Below, one piece after another: positions 22,581 through 37,500 of a stretch of 64,000 bases of DNA. The stretch is from Larus michahellis (lineage: Eukaryota > Chordata > Aves > Charadriiformes > Laridae). The position numbers and the translations under genes are program-made. Position 1 is the stretch's first letter; the number at the start of each line of letters is the position of its first letter. Location of the stretch: positions 10,796,711 to 10,860,710 of the forward strand of contig NC_133910.1 of NCBI RefSeq assembly GCF_964199755.1, given 5' to 3'. The notes under the pieces were generated by a model. It made no database searches and was not told the origin of the DNA. It worked only from the letters and a program-made list of their open reading frames with translations.

Positions 22581-25500
22581 GTAAGTAATTAAATACACAA
22601 TTTACTGTAAATGTTACTTGATTGTTATCTGCTATTTTAGGTAAATAGACACAGAATTTAAGTAGAGCCAATACAAAAGGCACTATCCAAATTGATGTGT
22701 TTTCACTCACAAAATTCTCACTAGTGTATGTGGAACTAATGCTAGAAAAAGGACTGATGGTTCTGGAATTACTGTATTTGCTGCCAAAGAAAGAGGTAGA
22801 GTCATCTTCTTACGTGCCACAAGATAAATGTGCAAAAAAGTTAAGAAATAAGGGTGGTGCTCATTAGCTTTTTTGTAGTTTCTGAAGACAGATACTTTGT
22901 TACAGTTTGCTGAAAGGTCTTACTTAAATGTGTATTTTACAATTGTACTTGGCAGTGCTTTTTTAATTCTTGAATCTGTTAATGGTGTATAGAAAGTGGC
23001 CAACCTAAGTGCTTTTGGCATTTCAGACAAAGAAGATGCACATATATCAAATGTTTTGTTCAGCAGCACATCATACATATTTTAGATACACTAAGTGGTC
23101 AGTTACTAAAGCCTGGCTTATGCTTTTGTGGAATGATACATACTTCAGTTCATAAAGCACTGAAGAAATCAGAGTAATGCTGCAAAAAATTATTCACATT
23201 TGCCTTCACTGTAAGTTGCACCATCTGTTTCAGTAAGAACTTTACTGGTGTGAAAACTACACAAGTATACTATTTGGAAGATTAGTATTTCAGGGTTTAA
23301 TTTGGCAAAAGGAATAATTACTTCCATGTAAATAGCCTGTTTTCGTAGACACGCTTTTGTGTGTCTGCACAATCAAACATCACCTAAGCTGTTATTTGGT
23401 AATGTTACATTACAGTTTTTGTAAAAATTATTCCGACTGGAGCTCTACTGTGTTTTAGTGTCTTAGAATAACTTAGCCTGATTAGTTTGTTTGCTTTATC
23501 AGTGTTTACGTAAGTGAATTACAAAGGGAAGTAGTAAATCCGAAAAAAATATAGTTCCTTACCCTTTTATTGTTTTATATTCCATATACAGATATGTCCT
23601 AACAGCACCAAAGATCTTCCGAGTTGGGGCATCTGAGAAAGTTGTAGTGCAAGCTTTTGGTTATGAGAAGGAATTTCCAGTCAATATTGCCTTAAGAAGC
23701 TTTCCAGATAAGCTTGCTGTTTATTCTTCTGGCCATATTTCTTTAACTCCAGCCAACAAATTCCAAGATGCTGTAACTTTAACAGTAAGGAATTCAAACT
23801 TTTCTTGCAGTGTTTTTATTGTGACATCTAGTTATAAGTGTTAAAAAAATATTATGGTAAGTTTTCTGTTGTTTAAACTGTGAAGGGAAGCTTATTGCCT
23901 CAATTCTCAGTTTGCCACATGTAGATTATTTCATTTTAGTTTGTCTGAAATTGAAATTATGTTGGCTAAAATTAGTGTAAAGGAGTGACACCAAAGTTAA
24001 ATGTATAATCAAACTATTTTAGAAACTTCATAGTCGCGTAACTTTAAAAAATAAAAAGGGGGAGAATGAAAACGTTTTGAACATGGACAAGATATGTCAA
24101 CTGAGTGTTCAGAGTAAGCTAAAACAGTAACTAAACCGAGTTTCAAAACTTGGTCTTGTATGTCAGTGACAAGCTCCAAAGGGGCTCAGATTTCACCATA
24201 AAGCTTTATTTAACTAATTTGCTTGAAGCAAAGAGTGCTTTTTACTGTAAGCTGGTGACCAAAAGGTTTTACTTGGAGTGATGCATTCCAGAGATCCTTC
24301 TTGCCCAGTTTTCCTTTTACAGCCAAGATAGCTATTTCACCAAACTACCAACCACAACAGCAGCTTTGGTGTGGCCGGGATTTATCATGTGTATAAATGG
24401 AAGTCTGATTATATGTACTCTCATAATCTCAACTGGGCTTTGCACTTTGCTATTGTAGTTCTGGAGATAGATAAAATGCAAAATTTCAAAATATCTGTTT
24501 GTAGCTTAGTACTCCAGACCATCATCTATGATGTAAGCAATAATAAAGTCTTATGGGTATTGATATTTTTATTTAATAATAATTAACAACACGATAGTAA
24601 TTGCTATTCAGATACTCTTCAAAAAAAAAATCACAAACCCCCCAAATGTGTAGGGAAATATACTTGAAAAATATTTTAATATTCTTTAAAAATCTTTTAA
24701 TATTTGCTAAAAGTCTTTATTTCATCTCGTCCAGCTTCAGCCAACAGATTTACCAAGAACAGAGGATTCAGTCAAGTATGTGTATTTGGAAGCCGTTTCT
24801 CCACATTTTACAAGATTAAAAAAAATGCGTGTTTCCTATGAGAACGGATTTCTTTTTATTCATACAGACAAACCAGTTTATACTCCTGATCAGTCAGGTA
24901 AATAATGCTTATTTCTCTTGGCTGTTATTTAATTTTTAAAGTCTGTTGACTTTGCCAAGGAATTAGGATTTAAATGTCCTTTGAGCTCTTGGGTTATGTT
25001 GTATTGCCATTGGCTGCTATTTAATTTTTTAATCATCAGAATAATATTTTGAACTATTTGATCACACTGTGGAAATTTATCACTTCTCCCAATATTGTCT
25101 TAGTCCCTGTCCTCTACACCCTAAATGACTGATCCATGGCCCAAAGAGTGAACCATTTTCCTGAGAATATGTTAAAAATATTTGTGAAGAAATGATGACT
25201 GAATCATTGGTTTCATGTAGATTGAGCTCTTTTCCTACAAAAGGGATATAGTAGGATTGTGATGGTAAAAAATAATATTGCACTGTAATGATTCAATGTG
25301 AAAGGGTGGTGGTGCAGGGTCTCTTGTTGCTAGCACGAATAAATACTCTTTGGACACCATACTGACAAAAGGTCAAGAGCATTCTGTAAATACCAAAAGG
25401 TTAAAAAATTAATATGGACAAAAGGTTGGGGTTCGGGCAGTTTTTTTGCTTGTTTGCTTTTTAAATCTCTATAATGGTATGTCTTTGACATTTATTGTAA

Positions 25501-28500
25501 TAATTCTTACAGTGAAAGTCAGGGTTTACTCCCTGAATGAAGAACTGCAGCCAGCTCGGCGAGAAACTGTCCTAACGTTTGTGGTAAGTTGTAATTTAAT
25601 TTAATATTAATATTCTGTAGATCACAAAAACAATAAATGTGGTTAAATGGTAGATCAGTATCGCAATGAATATTTAATAAAACTGTTAGATGTTTTTGCA
25701 CATAGCCAGAAATCTTTTACAGGATCTAAAAACTACTTTGTCCAGTTGGATAGAGATTTTCATGTCCCAGATCTGCAGTTGTTCCAGAATGGAAAAAAAG
25801 AAAAAAAATATTAATTATCTTTAATACCTGGGGAAAGGATTTTTGAGGGAATTTTAATAATATATGGGTTTCATACTGTTGTCTATTTCGTTTAAGACAT
25901 AAAAATAATCAGTATCTACTATTTTTTTTGCTGTTAACTTGTTGTTGGCTTGTTATTACAATAACGTTTTAGCAATTTTAAAAGCATTGTGTAGTAACAG
26001 CTTTTAATTGTTGGAACCACAGTAAAATGGTTTATCGGAATTTCAGTCTAAGTTATTTCTAAAAATGTTTGTGTTTTCATGCTGTGAACATGGCAAAACT
26101 CTTAGAAAAATATGTTACAGCCAGGTTCCCACTGAAATCACAGAGTTAAGATTTTCCTTTTGAGAAGAATGATCTGTAACTGCTGATTCTTTCCTGTTGT
26201 ATTTTAAAGGATCCTGAAGGAGTAAAAGTGGATATTGTAGAAGAAGATGATTTTACTGGAATAGTTTCTTTTCCTGACTTCAAGATTCCTCCTAATCCTA
26301 AGTAGATTTATTTAATGCTTTTTGAGAGTTATTAACATAATACTGACTTTTCTTACAGACTGTCAGAGTGTCTTTTGCTTGATACACAGAGTATGCATGA
26401 CTTGAAACTTGGAGTTTTCTAACATTTCACATAGTGTGTAACCATGGTATAAATAAAGAACTTATGACCAAGTATTCTCCTTTAAAGTTGACTTCCAAAC
26501 TAACATTTGTCTCCTAAAGGCAAGTGGGAAGCTTACTCTCTGTGTTTTCAAATAGGTGACATATGCTCACTGTAATTAGAGAAAATGAAGAGATGTAGTG
26601 AGTGGAAATACGGGTGATAAAACTGAAATTAAAGAACAGCTAGTGGTAGGTTTGTTATGCTCAATTGGAAAGGAATATTAACAAAACCTAAAGCTTTCTA
26701 CTGTAGAGATAGAAACAGTGTCAAAGATGTATTGATTTCAAGGAGGGGACACATTCATTCTTATTTCATACATATATTCATAGAAATCACCAGCATTTTT
26801 CCAGAAACAGCAGCATACAAAATAAATAACTCCGCAGTTCTCCTTTTAGTCTTGAGAGGGTGCTGACGATTCACTGAATTGGCAGAAGGATGCTAGCAGG
26901 TCCTTGCAAAAATGATTTTTGACTGATTTACTTTTCATTAGGAAATTGGCAAAAATTTCAGTCTAAGTAAAAATTAATTTTGTATCCTTCTTGAACCCGA
27001 GTATCCATTATCAGTAGACTTGCATAATTTTTATCATGGTCTAAACAGCCGAAAGATTGTAGGAACTGATTTTCTATAAATCATTATGTAAATTGCAGTT
27101 GTGCCTCAGTGCTGTAGTAAGAGAGAGAAGGACCCTAATTGAAGTCTGCATGAGTCCTTTGGTGCATTTTCTTGGCCAAAATCTACATTTTTGAATGTAG
27201 ATACACATACCCATTCTCAGTCAAGATCTGACTGCTTGTATGTCTTCATTCAAGGTGACCCTTCTGATGGATCCAATCACTGTGAACCATCTGCTTTTGG
27301 CCATCGTACAAAGTTTTGTTAGTAGAGCTTTCTTGGTTTGTTTGATGTAATTTAAGATGGTGATGCACTGAAAGACTCATTTTTTTAATTTTTTTTTTTT
27401 TTTAAGTACAAGGTACTGCATGTTAGAACTACAACTTAGATTGTCTATGCGAGAAGTTAACTAACATGCTTAATCCTTTTTTATAGTATATATATGTCAA
27501 ATTATTATTCAATCCTTGATCCAACTCGAACTTTAAATGTTTCCTTATAACAAACTTGCTTTTTTTGTGGATTTTCTGAATTCTTTATTACTGTGCTTTA
27601 CAACCTTATAAATGGCTAAGTGTGTTGAGTTTTCCTTTATTTAACGAAACAATCGATAATTGGTCGTACCCTCCGGCCATGTGTCTATTATTAGGGGAAA
27701 AGACTGCGTTTTTCACTTACATTGAGCAAATTTACCTATGTTACAAAACTGGCAAAGATGAAATGGATGTGGTATGTAAATTAAAGCAAACTGGATCAGA
27801 TTTCTTTGAATGGTAAGATAGGAAGATATACACAATTAGATATGCTCTGCACATAGAAGTTCTGTGGGTTTATGTAAAACAATTTGAAATGAAGCAAATA
27901 CCTTTTGAGTGCATCTAGTGGCAAAAAAAAATAATCCAAATTATGGTAAATCGGGTAGGTGATAGATACTCATCCTGCTGACTGCACTGAAACAGACTTA
28001 CAGCCACAAACAGGCATTTGTCTAGCCCCAGGAGTGGTAATTGGCAAGTGAAAGAAGAAATAACGTCTTAATGACCCTAGTTACATTTACAGTCTTCAAA
28101 ATGTGTCTCTGCTTGTAACTATAAAACAATAATTCTGACAATAGTCATAATACAAATAATGGCATATTCTTTTCCAATTTATTTCAATGCTTTAAAATAA
28201 GTTTCAAATAATTGTTAATATATCAAAGCAGAATCTTCTCAAAATAGGCATTGAACATGTGCAAAAACTTGGTGCAGGATTTCTCTCTAATTATTAAGAT
28301 AAAGTATTGTTAAGTAGTAATATTAACTTTTGTCTGTGACATTATTTTTCATCTTAAAAAGTGATTGTTGCCATTTCATAGGTATGGAATTTGGAAGATT
28401 GAAGCCAAGTATAAGAAGAATTTCATAACCTCAGCTGTTGCAAAATTTGAAGTTAAGGAATATGGTAAGGTGTGCCCATACTGTGAACCTTCAGTTTTAA

Positions 28501-31500
28501 ATGTTTTTTTCAGAGAAATTTATAGAGGACAACTACACAACACAGAGGAAGAAATGCAGAAATGCCTGAGGTAACATTGGCCTGCTTATACACAGCAACG
28601 AGATGCAGTGTAATGCCACTGTAAACATTGGTATAAGACTGTATTAATACAACTTGCCTCTAAATAGAGGTATTCTTTAGTATACTGGGTCATCTTGACA
28701 TAGTTGCCCTGATGCAAAATGTGGAGCCAAGGCAACTGCAGATAACTTCGGACTTTGTAAGTTGGTCTTCACTGTGGATGAACTGCCAGCTATATTTTGG
28801 AGCTATAATGTAATTCAAATAACTTGAAACTGCAATTCTTTGATGGCTCTACAGGGGCGTCTTTCTGAGTACCTGTGGCTTAATGTAAAAAAGCACATCT
28901 AAGCAGCTTTCTTTTTTACTCCATTTTCAGCAATGCCAAGCTTTTCCATCCTCATAGAGCCAGAAAGCAACTTTATTAGTTCTGATAAATTTGAGAACTT
29001 CAGGATTGTTGTGAAAGCTAGGTAAGGAAATTTGGCTTTGATTTCTGAATATGTGTGCATCTCCTTTTACCTGAAGAATGATTCTCTCGTGTACAGAAGT
29101 TTCCTCTTTTACTTTCTCAAGAACCCCTGTATTCCAGTCCTTTCTGCTCCATAAGAGAATTGTCACCTTTTTTAAAATCCTTACAAAGTGATTATTTTTC
29201 AATAGAAGTGTTTAAAGCTACACAGACATTTGTTTTCTATCTCTTGCCTATGAAATTACTCTTCTTCAAAAATGAATGCTTTGTTGCAGCCATTAAAGCA
29301 ATCTTAAAAGCATTTGTATTGTTGTTTTGTTCTCAGCTATTTTTATAATAAGAGGCTTGCAAGTGCTGATGTTTTTCTTCGTTTTGGAATAATTGAAGAA
29401 ACTGAAAAAAGAATGATGCCTCGTGCAATGCATGTAACTAGGGTAAGAAGCAGCAAGCCAATCTAGTTTGCGTAGGTTCCATATGCTTAGTTCAGGATTG
29501 ATCCGATTCCACTCAAGTTTTCCCATTAAATTTGATGAGAATAGGTTCCAACTCCTAGTTGGCATCAACAGCAATTCAGTGTCAGCTTTTCCTCTGTAAT
29601 CCTATCATTGTGGTCATAGAAATGCACTTGAAAATGAAACTCAGAGGCAGCATCTGAGACAGAATGTAATTTTAATCTGGTCCAATTACTCACTTGAGCA
29701 AACTGTGTTGTTGAAATATCTACTAAATAACTCTTATGCTGTCTATTACAGGAAAAAAAAACAAAAGAAATAAAATATAGGATCAATGTAGTAATGCCAA
29801 ATCATGATGGGAGATCAAAATCACATTGATGTACTATGGGGAGTCTGTTCTCCACCAATTATCCCTCCCTTATTTAGTCTGGCCTTTTTAATTTAGTCAT
29901 TGAGAAATGATAAAAGGCATTATCTTTCCTCATTTAGTGAAGACAACTCTGTGTTATTGCTACCTATTATTGGGCCTGCATGCAGAATTTGTGATTTGTG
30001 CCATTGGTTGATTACTTATCAATAATTTTAAGGAATAAAGAATTCTTCGTTAACATGTCTCCACTTTTGGTTTACTCTGAAAACAGACAATGAACAGAAA
30101 CATGTTGAAGTTAGAATTTGCATATAGTGTATATATATGTTATTTATAAACTATTGACTATTAAGTAATGATTTATATTTCATTTCCAGATTGAAAATGG
30201 AGTTGCTGAGATAAATTTTAATTGTAAGAAAGCAGTGAGTTTTATAGGGTTTCAAAGTCTAGAAGAATTGGATGGGTCCTATTTATATATTGTGGCATCA
30301 GTGTTGGAGTCTACAGGTAAGCTGCTTTTTAATCAGTTTTTTTTTAAACATATCTGCAAATGTAAACAGAACTAGAAAACAGAACTATACTTTCCTAGTA
30401 TCAGATTTTCTTTAATATTCAGAAATCCTTCTTCCAAAAACTTATAAGGCAGAACAGCCCATCCATCACTGTAAAAATGTTTAGAGAGTAAGCTGTTTGG
30501 TTTTTTTTTTGCTATTTGTTTTCGCAACAGCGCTAGACGTTGACTCTTTAGATGCAAGGACTTCACTGTAACAGACAGGTTATGCTGCACTTTGAAGAAA
30601 ATTGGAGAAAACATAGGCTCTAGGATGTGATTATTAAAAGGGGCATAATATTTTATTAGGTGGCCTCAGTAGTGAAGCAGAATTTGCTGGAGTCAAATTT
30701 GCTGTGTCTCCTTACAAATTGAGTTTGATTGCTACTCCTCTCTTTGTGAAGCCTGGACTTCCGTTCTTCATTAAGGTTAGTTAACATAAGCAGTATTGTT
30801 GCACATTATAACATAAAATCCATAATGCAGAAGCCTTAGTCTTTTTAGTATGTATTACTCTAGATCTTAACACGCTTTTAATTTCCATTGACCTTTTACA
30901 TTTTTTTAACTTGCTATTGTAACAGAAGCTTAGCAGCTTTAAAGTTTTCTCCTTGAAAAATGTCACCATCTCTATAGGAAATGTTATCTGCTCTGATGAA
31001 CAGGTGCAGGTGAAAGATACAGTAGACGACTTTGTTGGAAACATCCCTGTAACTGTCACTGCAAAATCATTTAGTGAGCAAATGGATGAGACTGAGTTGA
31101 TATCAGAGGGTTCAGAATCTGGGAAAAGAAAAACAAGCATGAATGATGGAACTGCTTTGTTTGTTGTTAATATCCCATCTGATAGCAAAACATTGGAGTT
31201 TCAAGTGAGTTAAATAATTCCATTAATTTATTTCTTCAAGGGTTTAATTCTGTACTTTTGCAAATGTACAATGCTAATAGGAAGGTTTTACACTCAAAAG
31301 AGTTTATAAAACTTGGAGATGATTGCGAATAATCAGTTATGAAATGCACGTGCTATAATGAAACATTACTTCTCTATTAAATTCTTTATTAAATTGTTAT
31401 GAAACAAAGTAGCCTAGTTTGTCACATATTTATTTCATAATAATTATTAAGCAAAAATTCTAAATGAATTGTGTGAAAACAGATCTCTGAGGGTGCTTCC

Positions 31501-34500
31501 CCCACTATGTAGGGAGACATATCATTAACCTATTTGTTTATATATGTGCTTCTACACTACCATTTTGTATTTGACTTGATATTTATAGATCTTTTTATTA
31601 AAGAAAACATGGAAGTCTTGAGTTGACTTTTAATTTATGAATACTTCTGAATAAAATGTTGCAGAATGCTTTTAATATTGTAATTATTTCTTTTCTTAAG
31701 TATAATTCTGTACTTAAACTATTCAGACGTCAGAACACACAGTTTTTGTTTCCTGCTTTACTAAGAAATTTTTCAGACATTTTATTATCTTTTCAGGTAA
31801 AAACTGCAGATCCACATCTTTCAGATGAAAACCAAGCAAGTAAAACCTATGAAGCAAAAGCTTATTCATCATTAAGTCAGAGTTATCTATATATTGACTG
31901 GGCTTCAAACCACAAAATACTAGAAGTAGGGGATTTCATAAATATTAATGTATATCCACATAGTCGGTATATTCATAAAATACATCACTACAGCTATTTG
32001 GTAAGTAACAGATGCTTCCGCATAAAATACTGAATTGTGATTTAAAATATGGTCTTAGGTAAAAAACCTCAACAATGAAGAATTATCCTCAACATAGAAT
32101 CCATGAAGCTCAGACATACGATCTGTCAGTCTTACCGTAAAAAATTGTTAACAGTCTCATGTTTAAATTATGTATAAAAACTCTATTGTTTTGAATTCTC
32201 ATCTGACATAGATTGGGGTTAAGAACAAGTAGTGCTAGTCAGGAGTTGAAATAGAGAGGCATGGCAAGACACACAGAGACAGCACTTCTTTTTAAGGTAT
32301 GACAGAGAGCGCTACCTTCCCTTGACCTAGCCTCACTGGTCCCAAATGCATTTTTGTGTGTGTTGGATTTTATCTAAATGCAAGTAATTATTATATGTAA
32401 GAAACATATTAAGTATAAAATTTGACTTTTTTTGTTCTCCATCATTTTTCTATTATAGATCACATCAAAGGGGAAAATAGTAAGCTTTGGAACTCAGAAG
32501 AGAATCAAGGATTTGGAATATGAACATCTAACTTTTCAGATAACCCAAGAAATGGTTCCTTCGGCACGTCTTATTGTTTACTACATAGTCATGGGAGAAG
32601 AAACTGCCGAGTTAGTAGCTGATTCAGTTTGGCTGAATGTGCAACAGAAATGTGGGAATAGTCTTGATGTGAGTAGCAAAATAAGCACTAAATTTTGTGG
32701 GTGTGCATTCATTTTATGATCAGACTTTAACTTGCAATGACAAAAGTTCTTTAACACTTCCTCGACTTACTAAAGTGTCTGCCTTCAGTTGCATTTATTT
32801 TGGAACATGGTGCTTTTAAAATTACCAATATTTGTTTTCAATTTATAGATTAAGCTACAATCAAGCAAAGAGATACTGAATCCAGCACAAGTTGTATCAC
32901 TTAGCATGAAAACGCAATTCGACTCCTTTGTGGCTTTGTCATCTATTGACAAGGCAGTATATGGAGTCGCGGGAAGAGGGAAGAGAGCAATGGAAAAAGT
33001 TAAGTAATAGAAAGACCACAAAAGAAAAACAAGTCGCTATTTGTTTCATGTTCATATTCAGCCAGCTATTATGTGTCATGCATTCAGTAAAGAAGAATTC
33101 AGGCAAAAGAGCAATTCAACACAGGATAAAAGTTGCTGGTTTAAATCTGCCAGTTCAAAATTGTGGTTTTAAGGGAAGATTTGAACTATCTCATCAGAAC
33201 CCCTCAGACTGCACCAAAAATAGGTTGCAGTGTTAGAAAGCTCCTTGATCAAAGAGGCATGGAGACTGCATTACCCTTCGTAGTTCTTCCTGTAATATTT
33301 TCAGGTTATATTTTTAAGGCATACTGGTAGAATGGTGTGGCAAATGCTATTATGTTCAGTGGGTTACGGAGGTTTTGGATTCTTGTAGAATTTTAGATTC
33401 ACGTGTATGTAAGTAAAACCGACATATCATCTGTGACTGAAAGAATTCCATTCCTATGAGAAAACATGGTGGTTTTTTAATACTTCAGAACAGTCAAATA
33501 AAAAACACATAGAAGAAGAATAGGAGAATGCTTTTGCACCAACCTTGAATCATTTGAATCTGGTTTACAGCACTATTGAATTGGTTTTAAACAAGCTAGT
33601 CTGAGTATCAGAACTGTTATAAACACATTAGTGAATCATTCCACCTTGATTTGTCTGTATGACTCTAACTCTGACGTGGGCTACAAGGAAGTGGCTGTGT
33701 TGGTGCTGGTGCTTGAATTAACTCAAATATCACTAAATGGTATTCTTCAGTGTGTTGTGAGGACACCTCCAGTTAAAGGGGCCTTTCTGCAAGTCTAACT
33801 CTCTCATTCATCATATGATATATTCCACATTTTAGTTAGCTGCTGATGTGTTTTTTCCTCAGATAATGCTACGTTTGGAAAAGAGCGACCTTGGGTGTGG
33901 TGCTGGAGGAGGACGGAACAACGTTGATGTATTTCGAATGGCTGGGCTTACATTTTTAACCAATGCAAATGCTGATGATTCCAATGAAGCAGGTATATTC
34001 CTTTGTTTTAAGCATGAAATTGTGGATTTTCTTTTTCTGAAATATTCTATTGTGGCTCTCAGTTATTAGGAATGCATATACTAATGATTTTTGAGGGAGG
34101 AAAACATTATGACTTGTGGATCAGTTATTGTTACTGAAATGAAAATACTTTTATGTAATTCAAATAGTAAACAGAAAAAGTCTCCCAAATTTTGAATGTT
34201 ATTTTACGGAATTATTTTTAAGTGGGCTATGCTATTACAGAAAAGGTCATGTCTTTTGTACTTTTTTATTTGGGTTTGAACAGATGAAACTTGCAATGAA
34301 GTTTTAAGAACCAAACGGTCGGACTTCAAGGAGCGCATACTCAAAGAAGGTATTAAAAAAAGTCTTTAAAGGTATATAATTATGAAAGAAATCCCATTCA
34401 TTAGATGTCAAGGATCTGAGTGTTTGCTTTCTATTTTTAGTTATTGTCATTAACTTCATGTAGTGGAGAGAGAGTGACAAGTATGGAAGATGACTTTAGA

Positions 34501-37500
34501 GAGGACTCCATTAATAAAGCCTATTAGCCGTATGCCGAATTTGAAGTCGGCAAAATTTAAGTACACTTTGAAAATACAGCATATGTTTAAGATCTTTTCC
34601 TTTTTTGAAGAGAAAAAGCCTAAAAACTCCCAGTACTGCCATATGGCAGTCTTTCACAGTGACCACCTGCCAGGTACCAAGCCTGTCAGAAGAACATTTG
34701 ACTGTTAAATGTTAAAATGTAATACAACACCTCTTATCTAATTTATATTTTTAATTCAGAATAGTAATGATTAAGTGTGTGTCACTAGCTTTTGAAAAAT
34801 CACAAGGTTGTGTTCATCCTCAAATCTGTGCCTTCTCTGAAATTCCGCAAATTTTAAAAATACATTCAGTATCAGGAGTTAAGATGCATTTGGAAATAAA
34901 AATTTAATCTCAAGGAAGGGAATTATTTTATTATTATTTCAGCATCCAAGTACGTACAGCCAGAAATTCGAAGATGCTGTATGGCTGGAGTAAAAGCATA
35001 TCCGGTCAGTGAGACTTGCAATGATAGAGCTCAGCGAATTCGCAAAAGTAAAATGTGCATTGCTGCATTCAGAGATTGCTGTGAATTTGCAAACAGACTG
35101 CGGGAGGAAGAGCCCAATAAACTTCTAATATTGGCAAGAATGCGTAAGTATGAGAGCTTTAACTCTCCTGTGGGCATATGGTGAAAGACTTCACCAGAAT
35201 GTGGGTAAATATAGAGGTCATAGCTTTGTTAATCTATTAACCCCTCCCTGTTACCTGTCAGGATTATTCCAGAAAGAGTTTTACTAATCTCCAAAAATGT
35301 TGGTTGTATATATCCCTAAAGAGGGGTAGGAGAGCAATTCTTTATTCTGTTAAGAGCTCTATTCTATTCAGCCATACTTAGAGCAAGCAGAAGCGCAATG
35401 AGAGAGCATCTTTGCCTGTGAAGGCAATGCTAAACTTGAATGCTAAATTTGAGTCCTTTACCCAGGCCCAAAACAGCCACAGCGTAACATCTCAGGAAAG
35501 ACCAGTGGGAGTATGAAATTTCTTGTTTGCCATACTCTCCCTATAATTGCTTGTTACCAAGTTAATCTGTCTGGATATCGGACAGGTATTCACATGTGTA
35601 AATAGATGAGGTGGGATTAACAGACTGAGGTTGAGACAGATTGAGGTTATTCAGGTGCCTCAGGTTAGGCCTGATACAAGAAAAAAGGTAAGTAAGCAGA
35701 ATACTGTATCACAAAAGAAAAATATAATGATTTTGCAGCCTTTGGTGGAAGGCTGTTGGCAGGTGGTTTGTTTTGTTTTGTTTTTTTTTAAATTGCTTTA
35801 TTTATGTTCTTCAGATTTTGAGGCTTTCTTGGAACTGGATGAGGCAGAAGTTCGTAGCTACTTCCCTGAAAGCTGGTTATGGGAAGTTCACCAAGTTTCT
35901 CCAAGGTACTACTTTTCTCATACCAGTTACCAACATTTGACTTAGTCATCAGTTTTATAGGGAGTAAATGCTAAACTTAAGGTAAGCTGGGTAGCCTTAC
36001 TTGTACCCGAGACTGCTAAAATGCAGTCTTAGCCAAACAAACTATTCCTGCCATGTTTCCCTCCATGCAGGATATGCTGTCTGGTGCCCAGATTGTTGAG
36101 TCGCCTTTCCTTTCGATCTTGCAATACACCAGCTTTTGTAAAGTCAGCTAAAAGTTAGTTTATTCAAACAAAAGTCCTGTTTTCTAAATATGCTCTCTTA
36201 TCTTGTCTTACCTAAGTCACAAGGTCTTTGTGTTGATTAGCTGTTGGTGTTAAGAGATGCCTATTGATAATGTAAGACTTCTAAACACAGGTCAAAGACT
36301 CTGTCTATCACCTTGCCTGATTCACTGACTACCTGGGAAGTACAAGGTGTTGGCATTTCTGATAAAGGTAGGTACTGCAACCTGATTAGATTGTGGCTAA
36401 AGAATTAGGGGGCTTTTCTGTTTGGATTTTGCAGAAGCTCTCATTGCAGTTGACACATATGTTCTAAAATCTTCATTTTCTGGTTGATAAACAGGAAAAG
36501 AAAACATCAAAATACATATTTTTAGGGAAAGGAAATTACTTAATTTCTTGTTATGAATGTAAGTGTCTGGGAAAACAAAGGTCTGTCCAGCCTATCTTGT
36601 GTTTGACAGTGGCCTGTAATAAATGACTAAGAGGAATATAAGAAGAAATCATCAGTGGCTCTTCCCTGGCATAGATTTACAGTGTCCTGCTGTCAATGCC
36701 TCAGGGACTTGAGGAGAGGAACAAACAAATTTTCTGATAGATACGGTAGTCCAAACAGCAAATTTGTTTCTTGCTTTGGGAAGAAGGAGAAGAAGCCCAC
36801 AGGGTTGGTATGTTGGCAAGTAAGTGTGAAGAGTGGGAGACAGCAACTTGGGACAGGAAGCAAAAGCCTGGTCACTTTTAAGAAAACTTGGAAAATTTCA
36901 AAGTACATATTGAAAAATTTTGCGTAATCAGTAAAGGTGGTAAGTATGCAAAGACTTTTTTCAAACTTGTTTATCAGAAGGGTGGATAAGATAGTCTGCT
37001 TTTATGTTTTTAATTTTCTTAGGTATATGTGTTGCTGCGCCGCTGGAAGTGCCAGTTGTAAAAGATGTCTTCCTGAGCATTTATGTTCCTTATTCTGTGG
37101 TGCGAGGAGAACAAATTGAGCTAAAAGGATCAGTTTATAACTACAAAGCTTCTGCAATTAAGGTAATTTGTGGTCTTAGGGAGTTCTATGGAAAGATTAA
37201 CGTAATAAACTAAAAAAATATTTCCCATGCGAGTATCCAGTATAAACAGATTCTTGGATCACATTTCTCAAGTCCTTCAGCTAGTGTTATTTATGCTTTG
37301 CGTAACTATGTAACAATGACATCTAATCATTGCTTCATTTCCAGCCATTCCACTGATTACAATGTTGTCACGCTCTTGCCTGGCAACTTTGCCTCACCAA
37401 GATCAAAATACAATTTTTCTATTCCAATTGGACACAGAGTCAAAAAGTGATAGGATTTTATTCAATGACCTGCTCCAGAGCTCACAGATCACGTTGTCTA

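Noticed and set aside
30781-31188. 135-residue minus-strand open frame
   Set aside because: It is the antisense shadow of C5 exon 11 and its flanking intron.
36560-36950. Repeat-like stretch in a C5 intron
   Set aside because: I could not match it to any known avian repeat, and no target-site duplication is visible.
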